From: Actinomadura craniellae
Lineage (GTDB): Bacteria; Actinomycetota; Actinomycetes; Streptosporangiales; Streptosporangiaceae
DNA: 64,000 bases
NCBI RefSeq assembly: GCF_003289645.1
Contig: NZ_QLYX01000001.1
Span: 62,001 to 126,000 of the forward strand
Reading direction: 5' to 3'
Part shown: one piece after another, positions 11,467 through 21,456 of the stretch
How positions within the stretch are numbered: the stretch's first letter is position 1
How the letters are laid out: every line of letters begins with the position of its first letter
Notes under the pieces: generated by a model
Seen by the model: only the letters and a program-made list of their open reading frames with translations
What the model was told of the DNA's origin: nothing
Database searches by the model: none
Made by a program: the position numbers and the translations under genes

Positions 11467-11480
11467 TTAAAACGTTTTTT
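11467..11480. promoter_or_regulatory. Candidate LacI-family operator O2
   Basis: TTAAAACGTTTTTT contains a perfect 10-bp palindrome, AAAACGTTTT (11469-11478), in otherwise GC-rich DNA. It lies 42 nt upstream of the ABC-transporter GTG start and shares nine bases with O1. Confidence 0.55.
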
Positions 11481-11521
11481 ATGTATCGGACACACACGAG
11501 TCCAGACGAGGAGGGTGGCGC

Positions 11522-13057
11522 GTGGATGCAGAGACCCCGCCGACCCCGCCGACACTGGCGCTGGTCAACGTAGGTAAAGCGTTCGGCGCCGTGCAGGCCC
11601 TGCAGGGCGTCACCCTCGAACTCCACGCGGGCGAAGTGCACGCGCTGGCGGGGGAGAACGGCGCCGGGAAGTCCACCATCGTAAAAACGTTCGCAGGCGT
11701 GCACCGCCCCGATTCGGGCGAAGTGCGGCTGGACGGCGAACCGGTGGTCTTCGGCGGCCCGGCCGACGCGCAGCAGGCGGGCGTCGCGGTGATCTACCAG
11801 GAGCCGACCCTGTTCCCCGACCTGTCGGTCGGCGAGAACATCTTCATGGGGCGCCAGCCCCGCACCGGCCTGGGCCGGATCGACCGCCGCGCCATGCACG
11901 CCGCCGCGGCCGAACTGTTCACCCGGCTGGGCGTCCCGCTGGACCCGCAGCAGCCCGCCCGCGGCCTGTCCATCGCCGACCAGCAGGTGGTCGAGATCGC
12001 CAAGGCCATCTCCCGGGACGCCCGGGTGCTGATCATGGACGAGCCCACCGCCGCGCTCACCGGCCAGGAGGTGGCCCGGCTCTTCACGGTCACCCGCACG
12101 CTGCAGAGCCAGGGCTGCGCGATCCTGTTCATCTCGCACCGGCTGGAGGAGATCTTCGAGCTGTGCCAGCGGGTGACGATCCTGCGCGACGGCCGGTGGA
12201 TCACCAGCGAGCCGCTGGCCGGGCTGACCGCCGACGACCTGGTGCGGCGGATGGTCGGCCGCGAGCTGTCCGCGCTCTACCCCAAGCAGGACGTCGTCCC
12301 CGGCGAGGTCGCGCTGGAGGTCTCCCGGCTCACCCGCGAGGGCGTCTTCACCGACGTCTCCTTCCAGGTGCGCCGCGGTGAGATCGTCGCGCTGGCCGGG
12401 CTGGTCGGGGCCGGCCGCAGCGAGGTGGCCCGCGCGATCTTCGGCGTCGACCGGCGGGACGCCGGTGAGGTCAAGGTGAACGGCCGCGGGATCACCGGCG
12501 CCGGCCCCACCGCGGCCATGGACGCCGGGCTGGCCCTGGTCCCCGAGGACCGGCGGCAGCAGGGCCTGGTGATGGACATGTCCATCGAGCGCAACATGGG
12601 CCTGACCCAGCTGCCCGCGCTGCGCCGCGCCGGCAGGCTCGGGCCGCTGCTCTCCCGCAAGGTGGAGCGCGACCGCGCCCGCGGCTGGGCGGAGCGGCTG
12701 CAACTGAAGTTCTCCCAGCTGAGCGACGCGGTCGGCGTCCTGTCGGGCGGCAACCAGCAGAAGGTGGTGCTGGCCAAGTGGCTGGCCACCGACCCGGCGG
12801 TGCTCATCGTGGACGAGCCGACCCGCGGCATCGACGTGGGCACCAAGTCCGAGGTGCACCGGCTGCTGTCCGAACTCGCCGGCCGGAACCTGGCGGTGCT
12901 GATGATCTCCTCCGACCTGCCCGAGGTGCTCGGCATGGCCGACCGGGTGCTGGTCATGCACGAGGGCCGCCTGGTCGCCGAGATCCCCCGGGCGGAGGCC
13001 ACCGAGGAGTCGGTCATGGCCGCCGCCACCGGACAGAACGGGAAGGCAGCGGCATGA
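11522..13057 (+). CDS. rhaT: Sugar ABC transporter ATPase, rhamnose importer
   Basis: A 511-residue protein with two tandem ABC domains, as in carbohydrate-uptake (CUT2) ATPases. The first has Walker [13 protein letters not shown], signature [15 protein letters not shown] and Walker [12 protein letters not shown]. The second has a degenerate Walker A ([13 protein letters not shown], no lysine), signature [16 protein letters not shown] and [14 protein letters not shown]; this asymmetry is normal for the family. The GTG start at 11522 has GAGGAGGG a few nt upstream. Its stop overlaps the first permease (ATGA). Naming as a rhamnose (RhaSTPQ-type) system relies on the adjoining rhamnose enzymes. 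Confidence 0.92.
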   Translation: MDAETPPTPPTLALVNVGKAFGAVQALQGVTLELHAGEVHALAGENGAGKSTIVKTFAGVHRPDSGEVRLDGEPVVFGGPADAQQAGVAVIYQEPTLFPDLSVGENIFMGRQPRTGLGRIDRRAMHAAAAELFTRLGVPLDPQQPARGLSIADQQVVEIAKAISRDARVLIMDEPTAALTGQEVARLFTVTRTLQSQGCAILFISHRLEEIFELCQRVTILRDGRWITSEPLAGLTADDLVRRMVGRELSALYPKQDVVPGEVALEVSRLTREGVFTDVSFQVRRGEIVALAGLVGAGRSEVARAIFGVDRRDAGEVKVNGRGITGAGPTAAMDAGLALVPEDRRQQGLVMDMSIERNMGLTQLPALRRAGRLGPLLSRKVERDRARGWAERLQLKFSQLSDAVGVLSGGNQQKVVLAKWLATDPAVLIVDEPTRGIDVGTKSEVHRLLSELAGRNLAVLMISSDLPEVLGMADRVLVMHEGRLVAEIPRAEATEESVMAAATGQNGKAAA

Positions 13058-14127
13058 CGGCGCACCACGCCAAACCCTCCAACCGCGGCAGCCTGGTCGA
13101 TCTGGTGCTGCGCGCCCGCGAGCTGAGCATCTTCGTCGCGCTCGTGCTCCTGGTGGTCATCACCACCCTGGTCAACCCCCGGTTCCTGTCGGCCCAGGGC
13201 GTGGAGGACATCTTCCTCAACGCCTCGATCCTGGCGCTGCTGGCGGTCGGGCAGACCCTGGTGGTCATCACCCGCAACATCGACCTGTCGGTCGGCTCGG
13301 TGATCGGCCTGGTCGCCTTCGTGGTGGGCGACTTCGTCTCCGGCACCGACCACGGCGTGCTCGTGGCGGTGCTGCTGGGCGTGGCGATCGGCGCCGGCTG
13401 CGGCCTGGTGAACGGGCTGCTGGTCAGCTTCCTGCAGGTCCCGGCGCTGGTGGTCACCCTCGGCACGCTGTACGTGGTGCAGGGCGTCAACCACTACATC
13501 GCGCACGGCCGGCAGATCAACGCGGCCGAGGTGCCGTCGGCGATCCTCGGCCTGGGCAACGGCGACATCCTCGGCATCCCCTACCTGCCGCTCATCACCG
13601 TGGCCGTGATGCTCCTGGTCGGCTACTACCTGCGGGCCTACCCGTCGGGCCGGGAGTTCTACGCGATCGGCTCCAGCCCGGAGGCGGCCCGCCTGGCGGG
13701 CGTGCCGATCCGGCGCCGGGTGCTCGCCGCCTACGTGGCCGGCGGTGTGCTGGCCGGCCTGGCCGGGGTGCTCTGGCTGGCCCGCTTCGGCACCGTCATC
13801 GCGGACCCGGCCAAGGGCTGGGAACTGCGGGTGGTCGCCGCGGTCGTGGTCGGCGGCGTGGCCATCGTCGGCGGGGTCGGCTCGGTGTACGGGGCGGCCC
13901 TGGGCGCCCTGCTGATCACCACCATCGGCAGCGTGCTGGTGGTGCTGAAGATCAACTCGTTCTGGCAGGAGGCCATCATCGGCCTGCTGCTGCTCCTGGC
14001 GATCAGCGCGGACCGGGTGGTGGCGCTGCGGGTCGCCCAGGTGCTGCGGAAACGTAACGCGGCCGCCCGAACATCGCCCGCGCCCGCCGCGGGCGAGCGG
14101 GAGCCGGTGAACGGAGTGAGCCGATGA
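13054..14127 (+). CDS. rhaP: ABC sugar transporter permease 1
   Basis: A 357-residue CUT2-type inner-membrane permease with about 8-10 hydrophobic segments and family motifs [30 protein letters not shown] and [20 protein letters not shown]. It forms the rhamnose channel with the second permease. ATGA overlaps link it to the ATPase upstream and to the second permease downstream. Confidence 0.92.
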   Translation: MTAHHAKPSNRGSLVDLVLRARELSIFVALVLLVVITTLVNPRFLSAQGVEDIFLNASILALLAVGQTLVVITRNIDLSVGSVIGLVAFVVGDFVSGTDHGVLVAVLLGVAIGAGCGLVNGLLVSFLQVPALVVTLGTLYVVQGVNHYIAHGRQINAAEVPSAILGLGNGDILGIPYLPLITVAVMLLVGYYLRAYPSGREFYAIGSSPEAARLAGVPIRRRVLAAYVAGGVLAGLAGVLWLARFGTVIADPAKGWELRVVAAVVVGGVAIVGGVGSVYGAALGALLITTIGSVLVVLKINSFWQEAIIGLLLLLAISADRVVALRVAQVLRKRNAAARTSPAPAAGEREPVNGVSR

Positions 14128-15116
14128 AGACGTCCGCACTCGGACAGATCGTCCGCTGGGACGTGGTCGTCACGATCCTGCTGATCGCGGTGTTCTTCGG
14201 CGGGGCCGGGCTGTCCCCGGACTTCGCCAACACCGACAACCTGTCCTTCGCGCTCAGCGACCTCGGCGAGATCGCGCTGATCGCGCTGCCCATGACGCTG
14301 CTGGTGGTCTGTGGCGAGGTGGACCTGTCGGTGGCGTCGGTGCTCGGCCTGTGCAGCGCGCTGACCGGCTCGCTGTGGGACGCGGGCTGGACCTTCGAGA
14401 CGATCGTCCCGGCGGTCGTGCTCGTCGGCGTGCTCTGCGGCCTGCTCAACGGGCTGCTGGTCACCCGGCTCGGCCTGCCGTCGCTGGCGGTCACCATCGG
14501 CACGCTCAGCCTGTACCGGGGCCTGGCCTACGTGGTGCTGGGCACCGAGGCGATCTCGGAGTTCCCGCAGCAGTACGCCGACCTGGCGGTGCAGACCGTG
14601 CCGGGGACACCGATCCCGTACCCGGTGGCGCTGTTCGTCCTGCTCGCGGTGATCACCGCCCTGGTGCTGCACTCCACCGGCCTCGGCCGGTCGCTGTTCG
14701 CCATCGGGTCCCAGGAGGAGGCGGCCTTCTTCGCCGGCGTCCGGGTCAAGCGGATCAAGCTCGTGCTGTTCGTGGTGTCCGGGGTGGTGGCCGCGTTCGC
14801 CGGCGTGATCTACACGCTGCGGTACGGCAGCGCCCGGGCCGACAACGGCGCGGGCCTGGAACTCGCGGTGATCGCCGCGGTGCTGCTCGGCGGGGTGGAC
14901 TTCGACGGCGGCAAGGGCACCCTCGGCGGCGTGATCGCCGGGGTGCTGCTCATCGGCCTGCTGCGCAACCTGCTCATGCTCAACGACGTCGCCACCGAGA
15001 TTCAGTCCATCGTCACCGGGCTGCTGCTGATCGTCTCGGTGGTCACCCCACGGCTGATCGTCTCGATCCGGGCGGCCCGGTCCAGACGCCGGAGCGCCGC
15101 GGTCGCGGCCTCCTAG
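14124..15116 (+). CDS. rhaQ: ABC sugar transporter permease 2
   Basis: A 330-residue CUT2 permease, paralogous to the preceding one, with CGEVDLSVASVLGL, LFAIGSQEEAAFFAGV and LLGGVDFDGGKGTLGG. Multiple hydrophobic helices span most of the length. The start overlaps the first permease stop (ATGA), favouring equal synthesis of a heterodimeric channel. A 48-nt gap follows before the binding protein. Confidence 0.92.
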   Translation: MKTSALGQIVRWDVVVTILLIAVFFGGAGLSPDFANTDNLSFALSDLGEIALIALPMTLLVVCGEVDLSVASVLGLCSALTGSLWDAGWTFETIVPAVVLVGVLCGLLNGLLVTRLGLPSLAVTIGTLSLYRGLAYVVLGTEAISEFPQQYADLAVQTVPGTPIPYPVALFVLLAVITALVLHSTGLGRSLFAIGSQEEAAFFAGVRVKRIKLVLFVVSGVVAAFAGVIYTLRYGSARADNGAGLELAVIAAVLLGGVDFDGGKGTLGGVIAGVLLIGLLRNLLMLNDVATEIQSIVTGLLLIVSVVTPRLIVSIRAARSRRRSAAVAAS

Positions 15117-15164
15117 CGGTTCTTCATCTCCCACCCCTCACGGAAGTCTCGAAAGGCAGAGATC

Positions 15165-16265
15165 ATGTCCCAGCGTTCCTTCGCCCCGCGCCGGGCGGCG
15201 AGGTCCTTCGCGGCCATCGCCACCGCGGGCGTGCTGGCCCTCGGGCTGGCCGCCTGTGGCGGTACCACCAAGGACTCCGGCTCCAGCTCCGGCGGGTCCG
15301 CCGGCACCGGGTCCGCCGCCTCGGCGAACCCCAACGCGCCGATCAAGGAGGGCCTGAAGCTCGCCTTCCTGCCCAAGCAGATCAACAACCCGTACTCCAC
15401 GATCGTCAACAACTCCGGCATCGCGGCGGCCAAGGAGTACAAGGGCGAGGCCAAGGAGGTCGGCCCGTCCGACGCGTCCGCGTCCTCCCAGGTCTCCTAC
15501 ATCAACACGCTGATCCAGCAGCGCCAGGACGCCATCCTGATCGCGGCCAACGACGCCAACGCCGTCTGCGGGCCGCTCAAGCAGGCCATGTCCCGCAACA
15601 TCAAGATCGTCGCCTATGACTCCGACACCAACCCGGACTGCCGCGACATCTTCATCAACCAGGCCAGCTCCGAAGAGGTCGGCCGCAGCCAGGTGAAGCT
15701 GCTGGCCGAGCAGATCGGCCACAAGGGTGAGATCGCCGTCCTGTCGGCCACGGCCAACGCGACGAACCAGAACACCTGGATCAAGTACATGCAGGAGGAG
15801 CTGAAGAAGCCCGAGTACAAGGACATGAAGCTGGTCAAGATCGCCTACGGCGACGACGACGACCAGAAGTCCTTCCAGCAGACCCAGGGCCTGCTCCAGG
15901 CGTACCCGAACCTCAAGGGCATCATCTCGCCGACCACCGTGGGCGTCGCCGCCGCGGCCCGGTACATCTCCGGCACCAAGTACAAGGGCAAGGTCGTGCT
16001 GACCGGCCTGGGCACGCCGAACCAGATGCGCAAGTTCATCAAGGACGGCACCGTCGCCAAGTTCGCCCTGTGGAACCCCAAGGACCTGGGCTACCTGGCC
16101 TCCTACGCCGCCGCCGCGCTGGCGTCCGGCCAGATCACCGGCGCCCAGGGCGAGAAGCTCAAGGCCGGCCGGCTCGGCGAGCGCACCATCGGCGCGAACG
16201 GCGAGATCGTCCTCGGCCCGCCCTTCACCTTCGACAAGAGCAACATCGACGAGTTCGACTTCTGA
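15165..16265 (+). CDS. rhaS: Rhamnose ABC transporter substrate-binding lipoprotein
   Basis: A 366-residue solute-binding protein exported as a lipoprotein: basic N-terminus, hydrophobic core, and lipobox LAAC with the acylated cysteine at residue 31, followed by a Ser/Gly linker. The body is a type-I periplasmic-binding fold (LAFLPKQINNPYST, AILIAANDANAV, AYDSDTNPDCRDIF). It captures sugar outside the membrane for the two permeases. The gene ends 8 nt before a strong hairpin that may stabilise its transcript and raise its level relative to downstream enzymes. Confidence 0.93.
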   Translation: MSQRSFAPRRAARSFAAIATAGVLALGLAACGGTTKDSGSSSGGSAGTGSAASANPNAPIKEGLKLAFLPKQINNPYSTIVNNSGIAAAKEYKGEAKEVGPSDASASSQVSYINTLIQQRQDAILIAANDANAVCGPLKQAMSRNIKIVAYDSDTNPDCRDIFINQASSEEVGRSQVKLLAEQIGHKGEIAVLSATANATNQNTWIKYMQEELKKPEYKDMKLVKIAYGDDDDQKSFQQTQGLLQAYPNLKGIISPTTVGVAAAARYISGTKYKGKVVLTGLGTPNQMRKFIKDGTVAKFALWNPKDLGYLASYAAAALASGQITGAQGEKLKAGRLGERTIGANGEIVLGPPFTFDKSNIDEFDF

Positions 16266-16273
16266 CCGTCCGT

Positions 16274-16304
16274 CCCGTCCCCGGCGCGCGCCGCCGGGGA
16301 CGGG
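16274..16304 (+). terminator. Intercistronic 13-bp perfect hairpin after the binding-protein gene
   Basis: CCCGTCCCCGGCG (16274-16286) pairs perfectly with 16292-16304 across a 5-nt loop. No U-tract follows, and the rhamnose mutarotase starts at 16320, so partial termination or 3'-end protection of the binding-protein mRNA is more likely than full termination. Confidence 0.6.
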
Positions 16305-16319
16305 GCCCGGGGGGATCCC

Positions 16320-16640
<321 letters not shown>

Positions 16641-16661
16641 ACACTCGGGGAAGAGGAATCC

Positions 16662-17822
16662 ATGACTGACATCGGGGCGGTGAAGGAGACCCTGCGCGCC
16701 CAGCGCATCGAGACGCCCTCCTGGGCGTACGGGAACTCCGGCACCCGTTTCAAGGTCTTCGCCCAGCAGGGCGTGCCGCGCACCCCGCAGGAGAAGATCG
16801 ACGACGCCGCGACGGTGCACCGCTACACCGGTGTCGCGCCCACCGTGGCGCTGCACATCCCCTGGGACCGGGTCGACGACTACGCCGCCCTGGCCGACCA
16901 CGCCCGGAACGCCGGCATCACCCTGGGGGCGATCAACTCCAACGTCTTCCAGGACGACGACTACATGCTGGGCAGCGTCACCAACCCCGACCCGGCGGTG
17001 CGCAAGAAGGCGCTGAACCACCTGCTGGAGTGCGTCGACATCATGGACGCCACCGGCTCGCGCGACCTGAAGCTGTGGTTCTCCGACGGCACCAACTACC
17101 CGGGCCAGGACGACGTCCGGGAACGCCAGGACCGGCTGGCCGAGGCCCTGTCGGCGGTGTACGACCGGCTCGGCGACGACCAGCGCCTGCTGCTGGAGTA
17201 CAAGCTCTTCGAGCCCGCCTTCTACACCACCGACGTGCCGGACTGGGGCACCGCCTACGCGCACTGCCTGCGACTCGGCCCCAAGGCCGTGGTGTGCGTG
17301 GACACCGGCCACCACGCCCCCGGCACCAACATCGAGTTCATCGTGGCGGTCCTGCTGCGCGAGGGGAAGCTCGGCGCGTTCGACTTCAACTCCCGCTTCT
17401 ACGCCGACGACGACCTGATGGTCGGCGCCGCCGACCCGTTCCAGCTGTTCCGGATCATGCACGAGGTCGTCCGGGGCGGCGGGCTGGGCCCGCAGGTGGC
17501 CTTCATGCTCGACCAGTGCCACAACATCGAGCCCAAGATCCCCGGCCAGATCCGCTCGGTGATGAACGTCCAGGAGGCCACCGCCAAGGCGCTGCTGGTG
17601 GACGCGGACGCGCTGCGCGCCGCCCAGCGCTCCGGTGACGTGCTCGGCGCCAACGCGGTGCTGATGGACGCCTACAACACCGACGTGCGCCCGCTGCTCG
17701 CCGAACTGCGCGAGGAGATGGGCCTGGACCCCGACCCGATGGCCGCCTACCGCCGCTCCGGATACGCCGAGCGGATCGTCGCCGAGCGCGTCGGTGGCAC
17801 CGCCGCCGGCTGGGGCGCCTGA
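16662..17822 (+). CDS. rhaI: L-rhamnose isomerase (RhaI type)
   Basis: A 386-residue TIM-barrel aldose-ketose isomerase converting L-rhamnose to L-rhamnulose. Metal and substrate residues lie in blocks such as LLLEYKLFEPAFYTTDVPDW, VCVDTGHHAPGTNIEF and AFDFNSRFYADDDL, matching the RhaI group of rhizobia and actinobacteria rather than the longer E. coli RhaA. The ATG at 16662 follows GAGG. It sits 21 nt after the mutarotase and 28 nt before the aldolase fusion. Confidence 0.94.
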   Translation: MTDIGAVKETLRAQRIETPSWAYGNSGTRFKVFAQQGVPRTPQEKIDDAATVHRYTGVAPTVALHIPWDRVDDYAALADHARNAGITLGAINSNVFQDDDYMLGSVTNPDPAVRKKALNHLLECVDIMDATGSRDLKLWFSDGTNYPGQDDVRERQDRLAEALSAVYDRLGDDQRLLLEYKLFEPAFYTTDVPDWGTAYAHCLRLGPKAVVCVDTGHHAPGTNIEFIVAVLLREGKLGAFDFNSRFYADDDLMVGAADPFQLFRIMHEVVRGGGLGPQVAFMLDQCHNIEPKIPGQIRSVMNVQEATAKALLVDADALRAAQRSGDVLGANAVLMDAYNTDVRPLLAELREEMGLDPDPMAAYRRSGYAERIVAERVGGTAAGWGA

Positions 17823-17850
17823 ACCACCCGCTACCCGAAGGAGCGTTTCC

Positions 17851-19887
17851 ATGACCGGCACCCCGCCCGAGGTGGAGCAGCTGCTCGACCGGGCGCACGC
17901 CCTCGGCGCCGACCCGCGCAACACCAACTACGCGGGCGGCAACGCCTCGGCCAAGGGCACCGTCACCGACCCGGTGACCGGTACCGCCGCCGAGCTGATG
18001 TGGGTGAAGGGATCGGGCGGTGACCTCGGCACGCTGAAGGCGGCCGGGCTGGCCGTGCTGCGGCTGGACCGGCTGCGCGCCCTCGTCGACGTCTACCCCG
18101 GCGTCGAGCGCGAGGACGAGATGGTCGCCGCGTTCGACTACTGCCTGCACGGCCGGGGCGGCGCCGCCCCGTCGATCGACACCGCCATGCACGGCCTGGT
18201 GGACGCCGTCCACGTGGACCACCTGCACCCCGACTCCGGCATCGCGATCGCCACCGCCGCCGACGGCGAGGAGCTCACCCACCGGATCTTCGGCGACCGG
18301 GTGGCGTGGGTGCCCTGGCGGCGCCCCGGCTTCCAGCTCGGCCTGGACATCTCCGCCATCAAGGCCGCCAACCCGCAGGCCATCGGGGTCATCCTCGGCG
18401 GGCACGGCGTCACCGCCTGGGGCGACACCAGCGCCGAGTGCCAGGCCAACTCCCTGGAGATCATCCGCACCGCCGAGGCGTACATCGCCGAGCACGGCCG
18501 GCCGGACCCGTTCGGGTCGGTGGTGTACGCCACCCTGCCGGAGGCCGAGCGGCGCGCCCGCGCCGCAGCGCTGCTCCCGCTGGTCCGCGGGCTGGCCTCC
18601 ACCGACCGGCCGCAGGTCGGCCACTACACCGACACCCCCGAGGTGCTCGACTTCGTCTCCCGCTCCGAGCACCCCCGGCTGGCCGCGCTCGGCACGTCCT
18701 GCCCGGACCACTTCCTGCGCACCAAGGTCGCCCCGCTGGTGCTCGACCTGCCGCCGGACGCCCCGCTGGAGCAGGTGGCCGAGCGGCTGCGCGAGCTGCA
18801 CGCCGAGTACCGGGACGACTACCGGGCCTACTACGAGCGGCACGCCACCCCGGACTCCCCGCCGCTGCGCGGGGCCGACCCGGCGATCGTGCTGGTGCCC
18901 GGCGTCGGCATGTTCAGCTTCGGCGCCAACAAGCAGACCGCCCGGGTCGCCGGCGAGTTCTACGTCAACGCCATCAACGTGATGCGCGGCGCCGAGGCCC
19001 TGTCGTCGTACGCGCCGATCGACGAGGCCGAGAAGTTCCGCATCGAGTACTGGGAGCTGGAGGAGGCCAAGCTCCGCCGGATGCCCAAGCCGAGGCCGCT
19101 GGCCACCCGGGTGGCGCTGGTCACCGGCGGCGGCTCCGGGATCGGCCGGGCCACCGCGCTGCGGCTGGCCGCCGAGGGCGCCTGCGTCGTGGTCGCCGAC
19201 CGGGACGCCGCCGCGGCCGAGAAGGTCGCCACGGAACTCGGCGGTCCCGACGTCGCCGTCGCGGTCACCGTGGACGTGACCTCCGAGGAGCAGATCGCCG
19301 CCGCGTTCCAGGCCGGGGTGCTGGCCTTCGGCGGGGTGGACCTGGTGGTCAACAATGCCGGGCTGTCGATCTCCAAGCCGCTGCTGGAGACCACCGCCGC
19401 CGACTGGGACCTCCAGCACGACGTGATGGCCAAGGGCTCCTTCTTGGTCTCCCGCGCCGCCGCCCAGATCATGACCGAGCAGGGGATGGGCGGCGACATC
19501 GTCTACATCTCCAGCAAGAACGCGGTCTTCGCCGGCCCCAACAACGTCGCCTACGGCGCCGCCAAGGCCGACCAGGCGCACCAGGTCCGGCTGCTGGCCG
19601 CCGAGCTCGGCGAGCACGGCGTCCGGGTGAACGGGATCAACCCCGACGGCGTCGTCCGCGGCTCCGGCATCTTCGCCGGCGGCTGGGGCGCCAAGCGGGC
19701 CGCCGTATACGGCGTCGAGGAGGAGAAGCTCGGCGAGTTCTACGCCCAGCGCACCCTGCTCAAGCGCGAGGTGCTGCCCGAGCACGTCGCCGCCGCCGTC
19801 TTCGCCCTCACCGGCGGGGACCTGACCCACACCACCGGGCTGCACATCCCGGTGGACGCCGGCGTGGCCGCCGCCTTCCTGCGGTAG
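17851..19887 (+). CDS. rhaEW: Bifunctional rhamnulose-1-phosphate aldolase / lactaldehyde dehydrogenase
   Basis: A 678-residue fusion. Residues 1 to about 410 are a class II aldolase domain (NYAGGNASAKG, WVKGSGGDLGTL, zinc-ligand segment VDHLHPDSGIAIA) that splits rhamnulose-1-phosphate to DHAP and L-lactaldehyde. Residues about 415-678 are a short-chain dehydrogenase (ALVTGGGSGIGRATAL, VVNNAGLSISKP, AYGAAKADQ with the YxxxK pair), known in this family to oxidise lactaldehyde to lactate. The fusion would channel the toxic aldehyde. The ATG at 17851 is preceded by GAAGGAG. The lactate product fits the lutABC genes on the divergent operon. Confidence 0.93.
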   Translation: MTGTPPEVEQLLDRAHALGADPRNTNYAGGNASAKGTVTDPVTGTAAELMWVKGSGGDLGTLKAAGLAVLRLDRLRALVDVYPGVEREDEMVAAFDYCLHGRGGAAPSIDTAMHGLVDAVHVDHLHPDSGIAIATAADGEELTHRIFGDRVAWVPWRRPGFQLGLDISAIKAANPQAIGVILGGHGVTAWGDTSAECQANSLEIIRTAEAYIAEHGRPDPFGSVVYATLPEAERRARAAALLPLVRGLASTDRPQVGHYTDTPEVLDFVSRSEHPRLAALGTSCPDHFLRTKVAPLVLDLPPDAPLEQVAERLRELHAEYRDDYRAYYERHATPDSPPLRGADPAIVLVPGVGMFSFGANKQTARVAGEFYVNAINVMRGAEALSSYAPIDEAEKFRIEYWELEEAKLRRMPKPRPLATRVALVTGGGSGIGRATALRLAAEGACVVVADRDAAAAEKVATELGGPDVAVAVTVDVTSEEQIAAAFQAGVLAFGGVDLVVNNAGLSISKPLLETTAADWDLQHDVMAKGSFLVSRAAAQIMTEQGMGGDIVYISSKNAVFAGPNNVAYGAAKADQAHQVRLLAAELGEHGVRVNGINPDGVVRGSGIFAGGWGAKRAAVYGVEEEKLGEFYAQRTLLKREVLPEHVAAAVFALTGGDLTHTTGLHIPVDAGVAAAFLR

Positions 19888-19903
19888 CCGCGCCCCTGAT
19901 CGG

Positions 19904-19946
19904 ACGGGGCCGTCGCCTGGCCGCGCAGGAGCCGCGGCGGCCCCGT
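19904..19946 (+). terminator. Intercistronic hairpin after the aldolase fusion gene
   Basis: ACGGGGCCG (19904-19912) pairs with CGGCCCCGT (19938-19946) across a 25-nt loop. There is no U-tract, and the next gene starts 27 nt later, so this is probably a transcript-processing or attenuation element. Confidence 0.4.
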
Positions 19947-19972
19947 TCCCACCACCCCTGGAGGAGCAGACG

Positions 19973-21391
19973 ATGACCGAAACCACCATCCCCTCCCGCG
20001 TCAAGGTGGGTCTGGTCGCCGGCGGGCTGGGCGCCTACTGGCCCCAGTTCCCCGACCTGCTCCCGCAACTGCGCCGCTCGGCCGAGCGCGTCTCGGAGCG
20101 GATGCGCGAGCTGGGCGCCGACGTCGTGGACGTCGGGTTCATCTCCGACGCGCAGGAGGGTGCCGCCGCCGCCGAGAAGCTCCGCGCCGCCGGCTGCGAC
20201 ATCATCGTCGGCTTCCTGACCACCTACATGACCGCCACCATGCTGGTGCCGGTCGCGCAGCGCGCCGACGCCCCCGTGCTGCTGATCAACCTCCAGCCGA
20301 CCGAGTCGATGGACCACGCGACCTTCGACACCGGCCAGTGGCTGGCCTACTGCGGCGCCTGCCCGCTGCCGGAGATGGCCAACGCCTTCATGCGGTGCGG
20401 TGTCCCGTTCCGCTCCGTCTCGGGGTACCTGGAGGACGAGCGCGCCTGGGCGCGGATCGGCCGCTGGGTGCGCGCCGCCGGGGTCCGCGCCGCGCTGCGC
20501 CGCGGCCGGCACGGGCTGATGGGCCACCTCTACCCGGGAATGCTGGACGTCTCCACCGACCTCACCCTGGTCAGCGCCAACTTCGGCGGGCACGTCGAGG
20601 TGCTGGAGTTCGACGACCTGCGGGTGCGGGTGGAAAAGGTCACCGACGCCGAGGCCGCCGCGAAGAAGGCCCAGGCCGCGGAGATCTTCGAGCTGGCCGA
20701 CTCGGTGGACGACGAGGACTTCACCTGGGCCGCCCGGGTGTCGGTCGGCCTCGACCGCCTGGTCGAGGACTTCGAGCTCGACAGCCTGGCCTACTACCAC
20801 CGCGGGCTGGACGGCGAGATCCACGAGCGGCTCGGCGCCGGCATGATCCTGGGTGCCTCGCTGCTCACCGCCCGGGGCGTCCCCGCGGCGGGCGAGTACG
20901 AGCTGCGCACCTCCCTGGCCATGCTGATCATGGACCGGCTGGGCGGCGGCGGCTCGTTCACCGAGCTGCAGGCCCTGGACTTCCACCGGGGCCACGTCGA
21001 GATGGGCCACGACGGGCCCGCCCACCTGGCCATCAGCGACGCCAAGCCGCTGCTGCGCGGCTTGGGCGTCTACCACGGCAAGCGCGGCTACGGCGTGTCG
21101 GTCGAGTTCGACGTCAAGCACGGCCCCGTCACCGCGTTCGGCGTCATCCAGCGCCGCGACGGGTCCTTCGCGTTCGTCGCCTCCGAGGGCGAAGTCGTGG
21201 ACGGCCCGCTGCTGGAGATCGGCAACACCACCTCGCGGGTCGACTTCGGCTGCGACCCGGGGGAGTGGACCGACGCCTGGAGCGCCACCGGGATCTCCCA
21301 CCACTGGGCGCTGGGCACCGGGCACCGGACCGCCGACCTGCGCGCCCTGGCCGACCTCATGCGGGTCGAGCTCGTCGAGGTCAACCCCTAG
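19973..21391 (+). CDS. L-arabinose/fucose-isomerase-fold protein, function unassigned
   Basis: A 472-residue protein of the AraA/FucI sugar-isomerase superfamily. The N-terminal Rossmann-like part reads VKVGLVAGGLGAYWPQFPDL; a middle block is MGHLYPGMLDVSTDL; the C-terminal barrel has ASLLTARGVPAAGEYELRTS and ISDAKPLLRGLGVYHGKRG. The Glu in PAAGEYE and histidines near GHVEMGHDG are candidate metal ligands. A classical RhaI is already encoded upstream, so its role in a rhamnose operon is unclear. It may act on a second deoxysugar released by the rhamnosidases, or on a downstream ketose. A GGAGGAG ribosome site precedes the ATG. Confidence 0.75.
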   Translation: MTETTIPSRVKVGLVAGGLGAYWPQFPDLLPQLRRSAERVSERMRELGADVVDVGFISDAQEGAAAAEKLRAAGCDIIVGFLTTYMTATMLVPVAQRADAPVLLINLQPTESMDHATFDTGQWLAYCGACPLPEMANAFMRCGVPFRSVSGYLEDERAWARIGRWVRAAGVRAALRRGRHGLMGHLYPGMLDVSTDLTLVSANFGGHVEVLEFDDLRVRVEKVTDAEAAAKKAQAAEIFELADSVDDEDFTWAARVSVGLDRLVEDFELDSLAYYHRGLDGEIHERLGAGMILGASLLTARGVPAAGEYELRTSLAMLIMDRLGGGGSFTELQALDFHRGHVEMGHDGPAHLAISDAKPLLRGLGVYHGKRGYGVSVEFDVKHGPVTAFGVIQRRDGSFAFVASEGEVVDGPLLEIGNTTSRVDFGCDPGEWTDAWSATGISHHWALGTGHRTADLRALADLMRVELVEVNP

Positions 21392-21405
21392 AACGGCGCA
21401 TGCCT

Positions 21406-21419
21406 GGGGAGTCCTCCCC
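21406..21419 (+). terminator. Short perfect inverted repeat after the isomerase-fold gene
   Basis: GGGGAGTCCTCCCC is a 6-bp-arm perfect inverted repeat 15 nt after the stop, embedded in G/C-rich sequence. It could be a minor terminator or pausing hairpin; it lacks a U-tract. Confidence 0.3.
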
Positions 21420-21456
21420 GGGCGGGCGGCCCGTCCCGTACCCGCCACGAGTCTCG

